Assembly: GCA_963739085.1 (NCBI GenBank)
Contig: CAVTZA010000004.1
Coordinates: 124,001-188,000 of the forward strand
DNA length: 64,000 nucleotides
Direction of reading: 5' to 3'
Source of the DNA: DATFQE01 sp963739085
GTDB taxonomy: Bacteria; Actinomycetota; Thermoleophilia; Gaiellales; Gaiellaceae
Below, in pieces: positions 34,431 through 42,746 of this stretch. The notes beneath the pieces were generated by a model. That model made no database searches, was not told the origin of the DNA, and saw nothing but the letters and a program-made list of their open reading frames with translations. Position 1 is the first letter of the stretch. Every line of letters begins with the position of its first letter. The position numbers and the translations under genes are program-made.

Positions 34431-34968
34431 CCATCGCGACGAGCAGCGCCTCGGCATTCCGCGCGGCGCGAATGACGGCGACCCCTGCGGCCCCGGCCGC
34501 AACACAGGCGCCGGCGTTGGAGGCGTCGATGCCGCCGATCGCGACGACCGGGATCGAGACCGCTGCGCAGATCTCGCGCAAGCCCTCGAGCCCGATCGCC
34601 GGGTCGGCGTCCGCCTTCGAGGGCGTGTCCCAAACCGGCCCCGCGCCGACGTACGCGGCGCCCCGTGTCTCCGCCTCCCGCGCCTCCGCGACAATCGCCG
34701 CCGACAGGCCGAGCATCAGGCCCTCGCGCAGAGCCCGCTCGGCGCCCTCGTCGGTGCGACCGAGGTGCACGCCGTCCGCGCCGAGACGGATTGCGGCCTC
34801 GACGTCGTCGTTCACCACGAACGTCGCCGGGAGCTGGCGAAAGCCGCGGCCCCTCGCGACGACCTGCTCCGTGGGCGCGTCCTTCAGACGGAGCTGGACG
34901 ACTGTGGCGCCGCCGGCCACGGCCGCCCGCGCCGTCTCGAGGTCCTCGACGATCGCGTGCAGCCTCAC
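34414..34968 (-). CDS. thiE: Thiamine-phosphate synthase
   Basis: 184 aa from GTG 34968, overlapping the thiM stop (GTGA). TIM-barrel enzyme joining HMP pyrophosphate to thiazole phosphate. Visible signatures: GATVVQLRLKD, FVVNDDVEAAIRLGADGVHLGRTDEG (metal- and diphosphate-binding), GAAYVGAGPVWDTPSKAD and PVVAIGGIDASNA. It is slightly shorter than the 210-aa norm, missing part of the N-terminal helix, but keeps the active site. Confidence 0.9.
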   Translation of the reverse strand: MRLHAIVEDLETARAAVAGGATVVQLRLKDAPTEQVVARGRGFRQLPATFVVNDDVEAAIRLGADGVHLGRTDEGAERALREGLMLGLSAAIVAEAREAETRGAAYVGAGPVWDTPSKADADPAIGLEGLREICAAVSIPVVAIGGIDASNAGACVAAGAAGVAVIRAARNAEALLVAMDDAAR

Positions 34969-35765
34969 GATTCGATCACGCGCGCACGGCCGTCGAGCGT
35001 CGCCGGGTCGAGTGCGTAGAGCGCGTCGTAGAGGCGGGCGTGGAACGTCCCCGGTCCCTCCGCTCCTGCAGCCGCGTCCTCGCCGGCCACGCCGAACGCG
35101 ACCAGCGCCTCGGCTGCGCTCGACAGCGGGTCGTCCGCCTTCGCGGCCAGGAAGCTGCCGGTCACCGCCGTCGACATGCAGCCCGTCCCGCTGACCGTCG
35201 CCAGCAGCGCGTGCCCGTTCTCGATCGCGATCACCCGCTCGCCGTCGGAGACATGGTCGACCGGGCCGGTCACGGACGCCACGAGCCCGAGGTTCTCTGC
35301 CGCCGCGCGCGCAAGCTCGGCCGCGTCGGAGCCGGCCGCCATCGACTCGACCCCGCGCACCTCGGCTGCGACCCCGACGAGCGTGGCGATCTCGCCGGCG
35401 TTCCCGCGCAGGACGGCGACGTCCAGCTCGGCGAGGAGCCCGCGTGCGGTGTCGGTGCGGTAGCGAGTGGCGCCGGCGCCCACCGGGTCGAGCACGACGG
35501 GGATCCCCCGGGCGTTCGCGGCGCGGCCGGCGAGCACCATCGCCTCCACCCAGTCCGGCGAGAGCGTGCCGATGTTGAGCACGAGCGCGCTCGCGAGCCC
35601 GACCATCTCCTCGACCTCCTCGATCGCGTGCGCCATCACGGGCAGCGCGCCGAGCGCGAGCGTGGCGTTCGCGGTCTCGTTCATGACGACGTAGTTCGTG
35701 ATCTGGTGGACCAACGGCTTCGTCTCCCGCAGCCTCTCCAGCGTCGTCCCGGGCGAGATGCTCAG
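34965..35765 (-). CDS. thiM: Hydroxyethylthiazole kinase
   Basis: 266 aa. KPLVHQITNYVVMNETANATLALGALPVM is the family N-terminus, with NIGTLSPDWV, VVLDPVGAGATRYR and GTGCMSTAVTGSFLA (ATP/anion hole with catalytic Cys) further on. It salvages the thiazole moiety by phosphorylation. No ATG, GTG or TTG lies where the protein should begin. A CTG at 35765 forms a CTGA overlap with the thiD stop, exactly like the GTGA junctions elsewhere, and is chosen as start. Confidence 0.88.
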   Translation of the reverse strand: MSISPGTTLERLRETKPLVHQITNYVVMNETANATLALGALPVMAHAIEEVEEMVGLASALVLNIGTLSPDWVEAMVLAGRAANARGIPVVLDPVGAGATRYRTDTARGLLAELDVAVLRGNAGEIATLVGVAAEVRGVESMAAGSDAAELARAAAENLGLVASVTGPVDHVSDGERVIAIENGHALLATVSGTGCMSTAVTGSFLAAKADDPLSSAAEALVAFGVAGEDAAAGAEGPGTFHARLYDALYALDPATLDGRARVIES

Positions 35766-36541
35766 CGGACGCCCCCCAGGTGGAAGACATCGACCGGGCC
35801 CTCGCCCGCGCCGATCTCGGTGAGGCCGTTCTTGACCGCGTCGGAGGCGACCTTCGCCGCGGCGCGCGCCGCGCGGACCGGGCGCTCGCCCTTGGCGAGC
35901 AGCGCGGCCAGCGTCGCCGAGTGGGTGCAGCCGGCGCCGTGCGTCGCCGGGACGTCGTGCCGGGGCACCGGGAACTCGTAGTGCTCGAACCCGTCGAAGA
36001 AGTGGTCGACCGGCTCCTCGCCGTGTCCGCCGGTGACGATGACCGCGGCGGCACCCAGCTCGTGCAGACGCTCCGCCAGCTCGCGGCGCGGCGCGCCCGG
36101 CCGATCGGCGAGCACCTCGGCCTCGCGAAGGTTCGGCGTCACGATCGTCGCGAGCGGGAACAGCCGCCGGACGAGCACGTCGACGGCGTCGTCCTGGAGG
36201 AGCCGCGCGCCCGAGCTCGCGACCATCACGGGATCGACGACCAGCGTCACGCCGCGGCCCTCGAGCGCGTCTGCGACCGTCTCGATCGCGCCGGCGGAGA
36301 ACAGCATCCCGGTCTTGGCCGCATCGACGCCGATGTCGTCGAAGACGGCGTCGATCTGCGCGCGGATGAACTCCGGCGGCAGCTCGTGAACCGCCGTGAC
36401 GCCGAGCGTGTTCTGCGCGGTCAAGGCGACGAGAACGGACATGCCGTGGCAACCCGCGGCGGCGAAGGCCTTGAGGTCGGCCTGGATCCCTGCGCCTCCG
36501 CCGGAGTCCGAGCCGGCAACGGTCAGGCAACGCGGTACCAG
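35762..36541 (-). CDS. thiD: Hydroxymethylpyrimidine/phosphomethylpyrimidine kinase
   Basis: About 259 aa. VAGSDSGGGAGIQADLKAFAA (HMP-binding, ribokinase fold), LTAQNT, KTGMLFS, VVDPVMVASSG, TPNLREAEVL, VTGGHG and GAGCTHSATLAALLA (catalytic region) identify ThiD. The open frame continues up to an ATG inside the riboswitch, which is unlikely to be used. The CTG at 36541, 5 bases after GGAGGAG, fits as start. It is the first gene after the TPP riboswitch. Confidence 0.9.
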   Translation of the reverse strand: MVPRCLTVAGSDSGGGAGIQADLKAFAAAGCHGMSVLVALTAQNTLGVTAVHELPPEFIRAQIDAVFDDIGVDAAKTGMLFSAGAIETVADALEGRGVTLVVDPVMVASSGARLLQDDAVDVLVRRLFPLATIVTPNLREAEVLADRPGAPRRELAERLHELGAAAVIVTGGHGEEPVDHFFDGFEHYEFPVPRHDVPATHGAGCTHSATLAALLAKGERPVRAARAAAKVASDAVKNGLTEIGAGEGPVDVFHLGGVR

Positions 36542-36552
36542 AGAAACTCCTC

Positions 36553-36633
36553 CTCCCTTCGCCGGCATGACCCGGATCAGGTTCAGCGGGTGTGATCTCA
36601 GCCCCGTGCAGGGCACCCCGGTCGGCCGAGAGT
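36553..36633 (-). promoter_or_regulatory. TPP riboswitch (THI element)
   Basis: On the minus strand the region carries the conserved THI-box parts in order: GGGGTGCCC, then GGGCTGAGA, then ACCCGCTGAACCTGATCCGG, then TCATGCCGGCGAAGGGA. These form the pyrimidine- and pyrophosphate-sensing helices of the TPP aptamer. It lies directly before thiD, and its 3' side runs into GGAGGAG, the ribosome site, which suggests control of translation start by TPP. All four downstream thi genes would respond. Confidence 0.95.
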
Positions 36634-36645
36634 AGCATCGGCCAC

Positions 36646-37315
36646 ATGAGTGGAGTGGCGCGCTACGACGGCTATGCCGACTACTACGACGAGCATCTGC
36701 GGGACTTCACGCTCAGGTGGACCGACGTCCTCCGGCGGCTGCTCGGACCAGGCCCGGGACGCTGCCTCGACCTTGGCTGCGGGACCGGCCTGCACTTCGC
36801 CACGCTGCTCGACCTCGGCTGGACGCCGACCGGGATCGACGTGTCGGCCGATCAGCTCCGCCTGGCGCAGGAGCGCAACGCAGAGGTCGAGCTCGTCGAG
36901 GCCGACGCAACCTCGCTCCCGTTCGCGGACGCGAGCTTCGACTCCGTGGTCTCGCTCTTCACGCACACAGACATGGACGACTATTCGCGGGTGGTCTGCG
37001 AAGGGGCGCGCGTGCTCGTCCCCGGCGGCCGCTTTGTCCACCTCGGCCTGCACCCCTGCTTCGTCGGCCCGTTCTCGCGGTACACCGGTGAGGACGCCGC
37101 CCCCGAGTTGTTCCCCGGGTACCGCAGCTCCGGCTGGGCGAGCGACGGCCCGGGGCTCGGCGAGGGGCTTCGGAGGCTGGTCGGCACGAATCACTTGACC
37201 GCTCGCCGAGCTGCTCCAGGCGATCGTCGACGCGGGGCTCGCGCTCGACCGTTTCGAGGAGCCTGGTGAGGGCGTCTATCCCCGCGTCCTGGCCGTGGCC
37301 GGCCGCCGGCCGTGA
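36646..37315 (+). CDS. Class I SAM-dependent methyltransferase, one frameshift near the C-terminus
   Basis: About 222 aa from ATG 36646. ARYDGYADYYDEHL leads into motif I CLDLGCGTGLHFATLLDLG (SAM binding), GIDVSADQL, ADATSLPFADASFDSVVS and LVPGGRFVHLG, the UbiE/Methyltransf_11 pattern. The written frame ends at 37269 with an unlike tail. Skipping one base near 37201 restores LAELLQAIVDAGLALDRFEEP and a stop at 37315 that overlaps the helicase start (GTGA). That overlap supports the repaired version. Substrate unknown. Confidence 0.8.
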
Positions 37316-39573
37316 CAGTCGCGCTCCCGGACGAGCTGCTCGCGGGCGAGGAGCTCGCCTACCTGACCAGCGAGCCGGCGCGCGAAGCCCGCACGGCGCC
37401 GCTGCCGGCGGAGCTCTTCCCCCGCGTGCGCGACGCGCTGGCGGCACGCGGGATCGACGAGCTCTACACGCACCAGCGCACCGCCTGGGACGCCGTGGCG
37501 CGCGGCGAGCACATCGTCGTCGCGACCGGGACGGCGAGCGGCAAGACGCTCGCCTTCAACCTCCCCGTCCTCGACGCGCTCGCGCGCACGCCGAAGACGC
37601 GGGCCCTCTACCTGTATCCGACGAAGGCGCTCGCGCAGGACCAGGCGCGGGCGCTCACGGAGCTGCGGGTGCCCAAGGTCCGTGCAGCGATCTACGACGG
37701 CGACACGCCCAGCGAGCAGCGCTGGCAGATCCGCAAGTGGGCGAACCTGATCCTGACCAACCCGGACATGCTCCACATCGGCGCGCTCCCGCACCACGAC
37801 CGCTGGGGTGACGTCCTCTCGAACCTCGCCTACGTCGTCATCGACGAGGCCCACGTGTACCGCGGCGTCTTCGGCTCGCACGTCGGCAACGTGCTGCGAC
37901 GGCTGCGCCGCCTGGCGCGGGTCTACGGCTCCGAGCCCCGCTTCCTGCTCGCGTCGGCGACGATCGCCAACCCGGGTGAGCTCGCCCACTCGCTGCTCGG
38001 TGTCGAGGCGACGGTGATCGACGACGACGGCGCGCCCCGCGCCGAGCGGACGATCGTGCTCTGGAACCCGGCGCTGCTCGACGAGGAGCTCGGCCAGCGG
38101 GCGAGCGCGCTCGGCGACGGAGCCCGGCTCATGGCCGACCTCGTCGAGCGCGGGCAGCGGACGCTCACGTTCGGCAAGGGGCGCGGGTCGGTCGAGCTCG
38201 TCCATCGCTTCACGGTCGAACGGCTCGGCGACCGCGAGCTGGCCGGCCGGCTCTCGCCCTACCGGGCCGGTTACACGCCCGCGCAGAGGCGCGACGTCGA
38301 AAGGCGGCTCGTCGAGGGCGAGCTCCTCGGCGTGACGGCGACCGACGCGCTCGAGCTCGGCATCGACGTGGGCCTGCTCGACGCCGTCGTCTCGGTCGGC
38401 TTCCCCGGCACGGTCGCGAGTCTGCGGCAGCAGTGGGGTCGGGCAGGCCGACGCGAGCACGGGCTCGCCGTTCTCGTCGCGAGCGAGGACGCGCTCGACC
38501 AGTACTTCATGCGGGAGCCCGACACGCTCCTGAACCGCCGCGTCGAGGCGGCGATCCTCGACCACGCGAACCCGCGTGTCCTGGACGGCCACGTCCGCGC
38601 GGCCGCGTTCGAAGCGCCGCTCGACGACGCCGACCGCGAGCTCCTCGGCGACGAGGCGCTCGAGCGCGCCGCCATGCTGCCCGAGCTGAAGAAGACGCCG
38701 CGCGGCTACGTCTGGGCCGGTCGTGACTACCCGGCCGCGCGCGTCCCGCTGCGGTCGACGACCCCGGATTCCTTCACGATCGTCGACGCCGACACCGGAA
38801 CGATGCTCGGGCTGGTCGAGCGTGAGCGCGCCTTCACGACCGTCTACGAGGGAGCGATCTACCTGCACCTCGGCGAGGCCTACCAGGTGCTCGAGCTGAA
38901 CCTCGAGGCGCGGGCTGCGCTCGTCCAGCCCTTCTCGGGCGACTGGTACACGCAGGCGAAGAAGGAGACGAACACCCAGATCGACGAGACGCTGCGGGTC
39001 GAGCCCCGGCTGGGGCTGGAGCTGTCGTTCGGGCGAGTGTCCGTGACGGAGCAGGTGATCGCCTACCAGCGACGGTCGATCCGCGGCGGCGAGCCGATCG
39101 ACCTCACGCCGCTCGACCTGCCGGAGACGACCTTCGAGACCGAGGCCGTCTGGTACGTGCCGACGGGCAAGCAGCTCGGCTCGTCGGTGCAGATGCCCCG
39201 CTTGCTGGGCACGCTGCACGCGGCGGAGCACGCGATGATCGCGATCCTGCCGCTGTGGGCGATGTGCGATCGCTGGGACATCGGCGGGCTGTCCACGAAC
39301 GTCCACTTCCAGACGGGTGCGCCGACGGTGTTCGTCTACGACGGCCACGCCGGCGGCGTCGGGATCGCCGAGCGCGGCTTCGACGTGTTCGAGGGTTGGG
39401 TCGGCGACACCGCGAAGCTGCTCGCCGGCTGCCCGTGCACGAGCGGCTGCCCGTCGTGCGTGCAGTCGCCGAAGTGCGGCAACCTGAACGAGCCCCTCGA
39501 CAAGACGGGTGCGCTCGAGCTCCTCGACAACATGCTGGCTGTCGATTCCGCGGCGGCCCGTTCGTCTACCTGA
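37312..39573 (+). CDS. MrfA-like DEAD/DEAH-box helicase with zinc-binding C-terminal domain
   Basis: 753 aa from GTG 37312. Helicase motifs: ELYTHQRTAWDA (Q-like), ATGTASGKTLAFNLPVL (Walker A), YPTKALAQDQ (Ia), TNPDM, VIDEAHVY (Walker B), ASATIANP (III), VTATDALELGID (V) and QQWGRAGRREH (VI). The C-terminal DUF1998-type domain ends with CPCTSGCPSCVQSPKC, the four-cysteine site of MrfA/YprA helicases. Bacillus MrfA and its partner MrfB repair mitomycin C damage. No MrfB-like exonuclease is adjacent here. Confidence 0.9.
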   Translation: MTVALPDELLAGEELAYLTSEPAREARTAPLPAELFPRVRDALAARGIDELYTHQRTAWDAVARGEHIVVATGTASGKTLAFNLPVLDALARTPKTRALYLYPTKALAQDQARALTELRVPKVRAAIYDGDTPSEQRWQIRKWANLILTNPDMLHIGALPHHDRWGDVLSNLAYVVIDEAHVYRGVFGSHVGNVLRRLRRLARVYGSEPRFLLASATIANPGELAHSLLGVEATVIDDDGAPRAERTIVLWNPALLDEELGQRASALGDGARLMADLVERGQRTLTFGKGRGSVELVHRFTVERLGDRELAGRLSPYRAGYTPAQRRDVERRLVEGELLGVTATDALELGIDVGLLDAVVSVGFPGTVASLRQQWGRAGRREHGLAVLVASEDALDQYFMREPDTLLNRRVEAAILDHANPRVLDGHVRAAAFEAPLDDADRELLGDEALERAAMLPELKKTPRGYVWAGRDYPAARVPLRSTTPDSFTIVDADTGTMLGLVERERAFTTVYEGAIYLHLGEAYQVLELNLEARAALVQPFSGDWYTQAKKETNTQIDETLRVEPRLGLELSFGRVSVTEQVIAYQRRSIRGGEPIDLTPLDLPETTFETEAVWYVPTGKQLGSSVQMPRLLGTLHAAEHAMIAILPLWAMCDRWDIGGLSTNVHFQTGAPTVFVYDGHAGGVGIAERGFDVFEGWVGDTAKLLAGCPCTSGCPSCVQSPKCGNLNEPLDKTGALELLDNMLAVDSAAARSST

Positions 39574-39601
39574 CGTCATCGAAACGAAGGGAGACCTCCT
39601 A

Positions 39602-39967
39602 ATGCAGTACATGCTCCTCATCTACAGCCAGGAGAACGGCTGGCTGAACATGAGCGAAGAGGAGCGCGGCAGCGCCATGCAGCGCTATCGCGACTTCACC
39701 GAGGAGCTCCGCTCCGCGGGTGCCATGGTCGCGGGCGACCGGCTCCAGCCGATCGCCAACGCCACCACCGTCCGCGTCCGCGACGGCGAGCAGCTCGTGA
39801 CCGACGGCCCGTTCGCCGAGACGAAGGAGCAGCTCGGCGGCTACTACCTGATCGAGGCCGAGTCGCTCGACGAGGCGATCCAGTGGGCGGCGAAGCTGCC
39901 CGGCTCGCACCACGGCTCCGTCGAGATCCGCGCGATCGCCGACGTGCCGGCGGGGGCCCGGTCGTAG
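39602..39967 (+). CDS. YCII-domain (DGPF) protein
   Basis: 121 aa from ATG 39602 with GGGAGA 9-10 bases upstream. The DGPF motif (VTDGPFAETKEQLGGYYLIEA, about residues 60-80) and the N-terminal YMLLIYSQEN define the YCII-related family. Such small proteins commonly sit directly before SigJ-type sigma factors, as here. The biochemical role is unclear. A regulatory or detoxifying partner of the sigma factor has been suggested for the family. Confidence 0.88.
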   Translation: MQYMLLIYSQENGWLNMSEEERGSAMQRYRDFTEELRSAGAMVAGDRLQPIANATTVRVRDGEQLVTDGPFAETKEQLGGYYLIEAESLDEAIQWAAKLPGSHHGSVEIRAIADVPAGARS

Positions 39968-41184
39968 CAAGCGTCGAAGCGGTCTTCCGGGAGGAGTGGG
40001 GACGCGCCGTCGCCGTCCTCGCCCGCGCGCTCGGCGACCTCGAGCGCGCCGAGGACGCCGTCCAGGACGCGTTCGCACAGGCGGTCGAGCGCTGGCCGGC
40101 CGACGGCGTCCCCCGCAACCCCGGAGCCTGGATCGTGACCGTGGCGAAGAACCGCGCCGTCGACCGGATCCGCCGCGAGCGCACCTTCGAACGCAAGCGC
40201 GAGCTGTTGGAACGGCTCGACACCGTCGTGCCTGACGAATTGGAACCTGGGAGCCGTAGGCTGTCGATTCCGGACGAGCGCCTCGCCCTCGTCTTCACCT
40301 GCTGTCACCCGGCGCTCGCGCCCGAGGTCCGTGTGCCGTTGACCTTGCGGATGCTCGGCGGGCTCTCCACGAGCGAGATCGCCCACGCCTTCCTCGTCCC
40401 GGAGCCGACGCTCGCCCAGAGGCTCGTCCGGGCGAAGCGAAAGATCCGCGACGCGGGCATCCCGTTCCGCGTGCCTCCCGACGAGGTGCTCCCAGATCGG
40501 CTGCGCTCGGTCCTCGCCGTCCTCTACCTGATCTTCAACGAGGGCTACTCCGCGACCGGGGGCGACGAGCTCATCCGGCCCGATCTGTGTGAGGAGGCAA
40601 TCCGCCTCGCGAAGCTGCTCGCGGTGCTCATGCCCGACGAGCCCGAGGCGCTGGGCCTGGTCGCGCTGCTGCTCCTGCAGGACGCCCGGCGGGAGACGCG
40701 GGTCGCCGCCGACGGCTCGCTCGTCCTGCTCGAGGACCAGGACCGCACCCGCTGGGATCGCGACCGGATCGCCGAAGGGCTCCATGTCCTCGAGCGCGCG
40801 AGCGCGCTCGGAATCGTCGGGCCCTACCAGCTCCAGGCCGCGATCGCCGCCGTCCACAGCCGGGCGCTCGCGGCGGAGGAGACCGACTGGCAGGCGATCG
40901 CGGCGCTCTACGACGAGCTCGCCCGGCTGACGCCGTCGCCCGTGATCGAGCTCAATCGGGCCGTCGCCGTCGCGATGGCGGAGGGGCCGGCCGAGGGGCT
41001 CGCGCTCGTCGAAAGCGTCGAAGGGCTCGAGAGCTACCGCTTCCTCCACTCCGCCCGCGCCGACCTGCTGCGCCGCCTCGACCGGCCCGACGAAGCCGCC
41101 GTCGCCTACCGCCGCGCGCTCGACCTGACGACGAACGGGGCCGAGCGCGCCTTCCTGGAGCGACGGCTGCGCGAGCTCGCGTAG
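39883..41184 (+). CDS. ECF sigma factor with large C-terminal domain (SigJ/ECF41-42-like)
   Basis: Homology begins about residue 30 (SVEAVFREEWGRAVAVLARALGD), just after the YCII stop at 39967. The only canonical in-frame start is GTG 39883, giving 433 aa and an 85-base overlap, so the true start may be non-canonical or the junction may hide an indel. Region 2 has AEDAVQDAFAQAVERWP and NPGAWIVTVAKNRAVDRIRRE. Region 4 has LRMLGGLSTSEIAHAFLVPEPTLAQRLVRAKRKI. The C-terminal 200 residues (FNEGYSATGGDEL, SPVIELNRAVAVAMAEGPAEGL) are the usual DUF6596/TPR-like extension. Usually linked to stress or secondary-metabolite control. Confidence 0.85.
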   Translation: MGGEAARLAPRLRRDPRDRRRAGGGPVVASVEAVFREEWGRAVAVLARALGDLERAEDAVQDAFAQAVERWPADGVPRNPGAWIVTVAKNRAVDRIRRERTFERKRELLERLDTVVPDELEPGSRRLSIPDERLALVFTCCHPALAPEVRVPLTLRMLGGLSTSEIAHAFLVPEPTLAQRLVRAKRKIRDAGIPFRVPPDEVLPDRLRSVLAVLYLIFNEGYSATGGDELIRPDLCEEAIRLAKLLAVLMPDEPEALGLVALLLLQDARRETRVAADGSLVLLEDQDRTRWDRDRIAEGLHVLERASALGIVGPYQLQAAIAAVHSRALAAEETDWQAIAALYDELARLTPSPVIELNRAVAVAMAEGPAEGLALVESVEGLESYRFLHSARADLLRRLDRPDEAAVAYRRALDLTTNGAERAFLERRLRELA

Positions 41185-41197
41185 TCCGGGTCAGCTC

Positions 41198-42190
41198 TTA
41201 GCCCTGGCCGACCTTCCGCTGGATCTGCGCCACGATGCCGTTGTTCAGGTCGAAGAACTGCTTCTGCACCTTCGGCCAGCCGCCGAAGCGGTCGATCCTG
41301 AACAGGCCGGGCCGCGAGGGGAACCTGTATCGCTTCGCCACGCTCTTGACGACCGGCCGGTAGCCGTTCTCCGCGAAGATCCGCTGCGCCGTCGGCGTCC
41401 AGAGGAAGCGCAGGAACGCCCGCGCCTCGGCGGGGTGCTTCGAGCTCTTGACCATCGCCACCGGGTTCTCGATCAGGATGGTCTCCTTCGGGATGATGAA
41501 CTGCACAGCCTGGCCCTTCCTCTGGGCGAAGATCGCCTCGTTCTCGTAGGCGAGCAGCGCGTCGCCCTTGCCGCCGAGGAACGTCTGGAGCGACTCGCGG
41601 GCGCTCTTGTCCTGGACCGGGATGTGCCGGTAGAGGTTCTCGAGGTACGAGACGGCCTGCTTGTGCGTCTTGCCGAGCCGGATCTGTGCGCCGTAGGCGG
41701 CCATGACGTTCCAGCGGGCCCCACCCGACGTGAACGGGTTCGGGTTGAGGACCTCGATGCCGGGCCGCACCAGGTCGCTCCACTTGCGGATCTTCTTCGG
41801 ATTGCCGTCGCGGAGCGCGAACACCACGACTGAGTTCGTGACCATGCCCTTGTACTTGCCGTTCTTCCAGCTCGGCGAGATCAGCCCCTTGCCGACGAGA
41901 CGGCTGATGTCGGGCGCGAGCGAAAACGCGACGATGTCAGCCGGCAACCCCTGCTCGACGGCGCGGCTCTGCTCACCCGACGCGCCGTAGGACTGGTCGA
42001 ACGACACACCCTTCCCGGCAGGGGTCTTCTGGAAGGCCTCGATGATCTTCCCGTAGGCCTCACGCGGCGTGGAGTAGGCGACCAGCGTCAGCTTGACGTC
42101 CTTGCGGGCGGCAGTGCTGCTCGAGCTCGCGCTCGCAGCGGCGCCGAACAGTGCGACCACGATCGCAACGGCGGCGACGAAACGGGTCAT
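41198..42190 (-). CDS. Sulfate/thiosulfate ABC transporter substrate-binding protein
   Basis: 330 aa with a signal peptide (TRFVAAVAIVVALFGAAASA). Family signatures: LVAYSTPREAYGKII, SYGASGEQSRAVEQGLPADIVAFSLAPD, KNGKYKGMVTNSVVVFALRDGNPKKI, NPFTSGGARWNVMAAYGA and the C-terminal RIFAENGYRPV. It captures sulfate outside the membrane. The CysT/CysW/CysA partners expected next to it are absent on both sides in this window. Start ATG 42190 with GGAGGG 8-10 bases upstream. Confidence 0.9.
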   Translation of the reverse strand: MTRFVAAVAIVVALFGAAASASSSSTAARKDVKLTLVAYSTPREAYGKIIEAFQKTPAGKGVSFDQSYGASGEQSRAVEQGLPADIVAFSLAPDISRLVGKGLISPSWKNGKYKGMVTNSVVVFALRDGNPKKIRKWSDLVRPGIEVLNPNPFTSGGARWNVMAAYGAQIRLGKTHKQAVSYLENLYRHIPVQDKSARESLQTFLGGKGDALLAYENEAIFAQRKGQAVQFIIPKETILIENPVAMVKSSKHPAEARAFLRFLWTPTAQRIFAENGYRPVVKSVAKRYRFPSRPGLFRIDRFGGWPKVQKQFFDLNNGIVAQIQRKVGQG

Positions 42191-42234
42191 GTGACGGTCC
42201 CTCCCATGGTCGTGAGCGTCCAGATGGATAGGGA

Positions 42235-42263
42235 CTTCTAATCACAGATATAACCGTGGTCAA
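42235..42263 (-). promoter_or_regulatory. Probable promoter of the sulfate-binding protein gene
   Basis: On the minus strand, TTGACC (42263-42258) and TAGAAG (42240-42235) are spaced by 17 bases in an AT-rich island (cacagatataaccgtggtcaatattg) unusual for this genome. It lies about 45 bases upstream of the ATG and overlaps the 3' end of the preceding gene. Matches to the -35 consensus are good and to the -10 moderate. Confidence 0.5.
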
Positions 42264-42724
42264 TATTGCACCGTTACGCACGAGTCCGCGAGAGCCCACT
42301 CCACCGCCTCGAGCGGAGTGGCGGCCCGCGCCACGCCCTCGACCGCAAGCCCAGGCTCGAGGATCACGGTCGGCCGGCCGAGCCGCTGCGCGAACGCGAT
42401 CTCCGTGAGCGTGCCCCAGCTCCCTCCGACGGCGATGACGGCGTCGCCGCTTCCCACCACGGCGAGGTTGCGAGCGTGGCCGATGCCGGTCACGACCACG
42501 TGATCGAGCCACGGATTTGCGCCGGCGCGGCTCTCGCCCGGGAGGATCCCGAGGGTGGTCCCGCCGGCCTCCTTCGCGCCCCGTGCGGCGGCGGCCATCA
42601 CGCCGTCCAGCCCGCCGCACACAAGGGTCGCTCCTCGCTCGGCCAGCAGCCGCCCGACCTCGGCAGCCCGCGCCTCGTGCTCGGTCCCGCTCCCGACAAC
42701 GGAGACCTGCCACGTTTTCTCCAC
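42260..42724 (-). CDS. LOG/TIGR00725-like Rossmann-fold protein
   Basis: 154 aa from GTG 42724, chosen by alignment with the family N-terminus (VSVVGSGTEHEARAAEVGRLLAERGATLVCGG); ATGs 10 codons upstream are possible. GGLDGVMAAAARGAKEAGGTTLGILPG and AVGGSWGTLTEIAFAQRLGRP give the nucleotide-binding pattern of the lysine-decarboxylase-like/LOG superfamily. These act on nucleoside monophosphates, for example in cytokinin release, though this subfamily is uncharacterised. It overlaps nothing downstream and is divergent from a GNAT gene. Confidence 0.8.
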   Translation of the reverse strand: MEKTWQVSVVGSGTEHEARAAEVGRLLAERGATLVCGGLDGVMAAAARGAKEAGGTTLGILPGESRAGANPWLDHVVVTGIGHARNLAVVGSGDAVIAVGGSWGTLTEIAFAQRLGRPTVILEPGLAVEGVARAATPLEAVEWALADSCVTVQY

Positions 42725-42746
42725 ATGGCGATGGTAGAAGAGGCGC

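Noticed and set aside
36557..36616. ThiD starting at the ATG inside the riboswitch
   Set aside because: That ATG is part of the conserved aptamer sequence; translation from it would unfold the regulatory structure.
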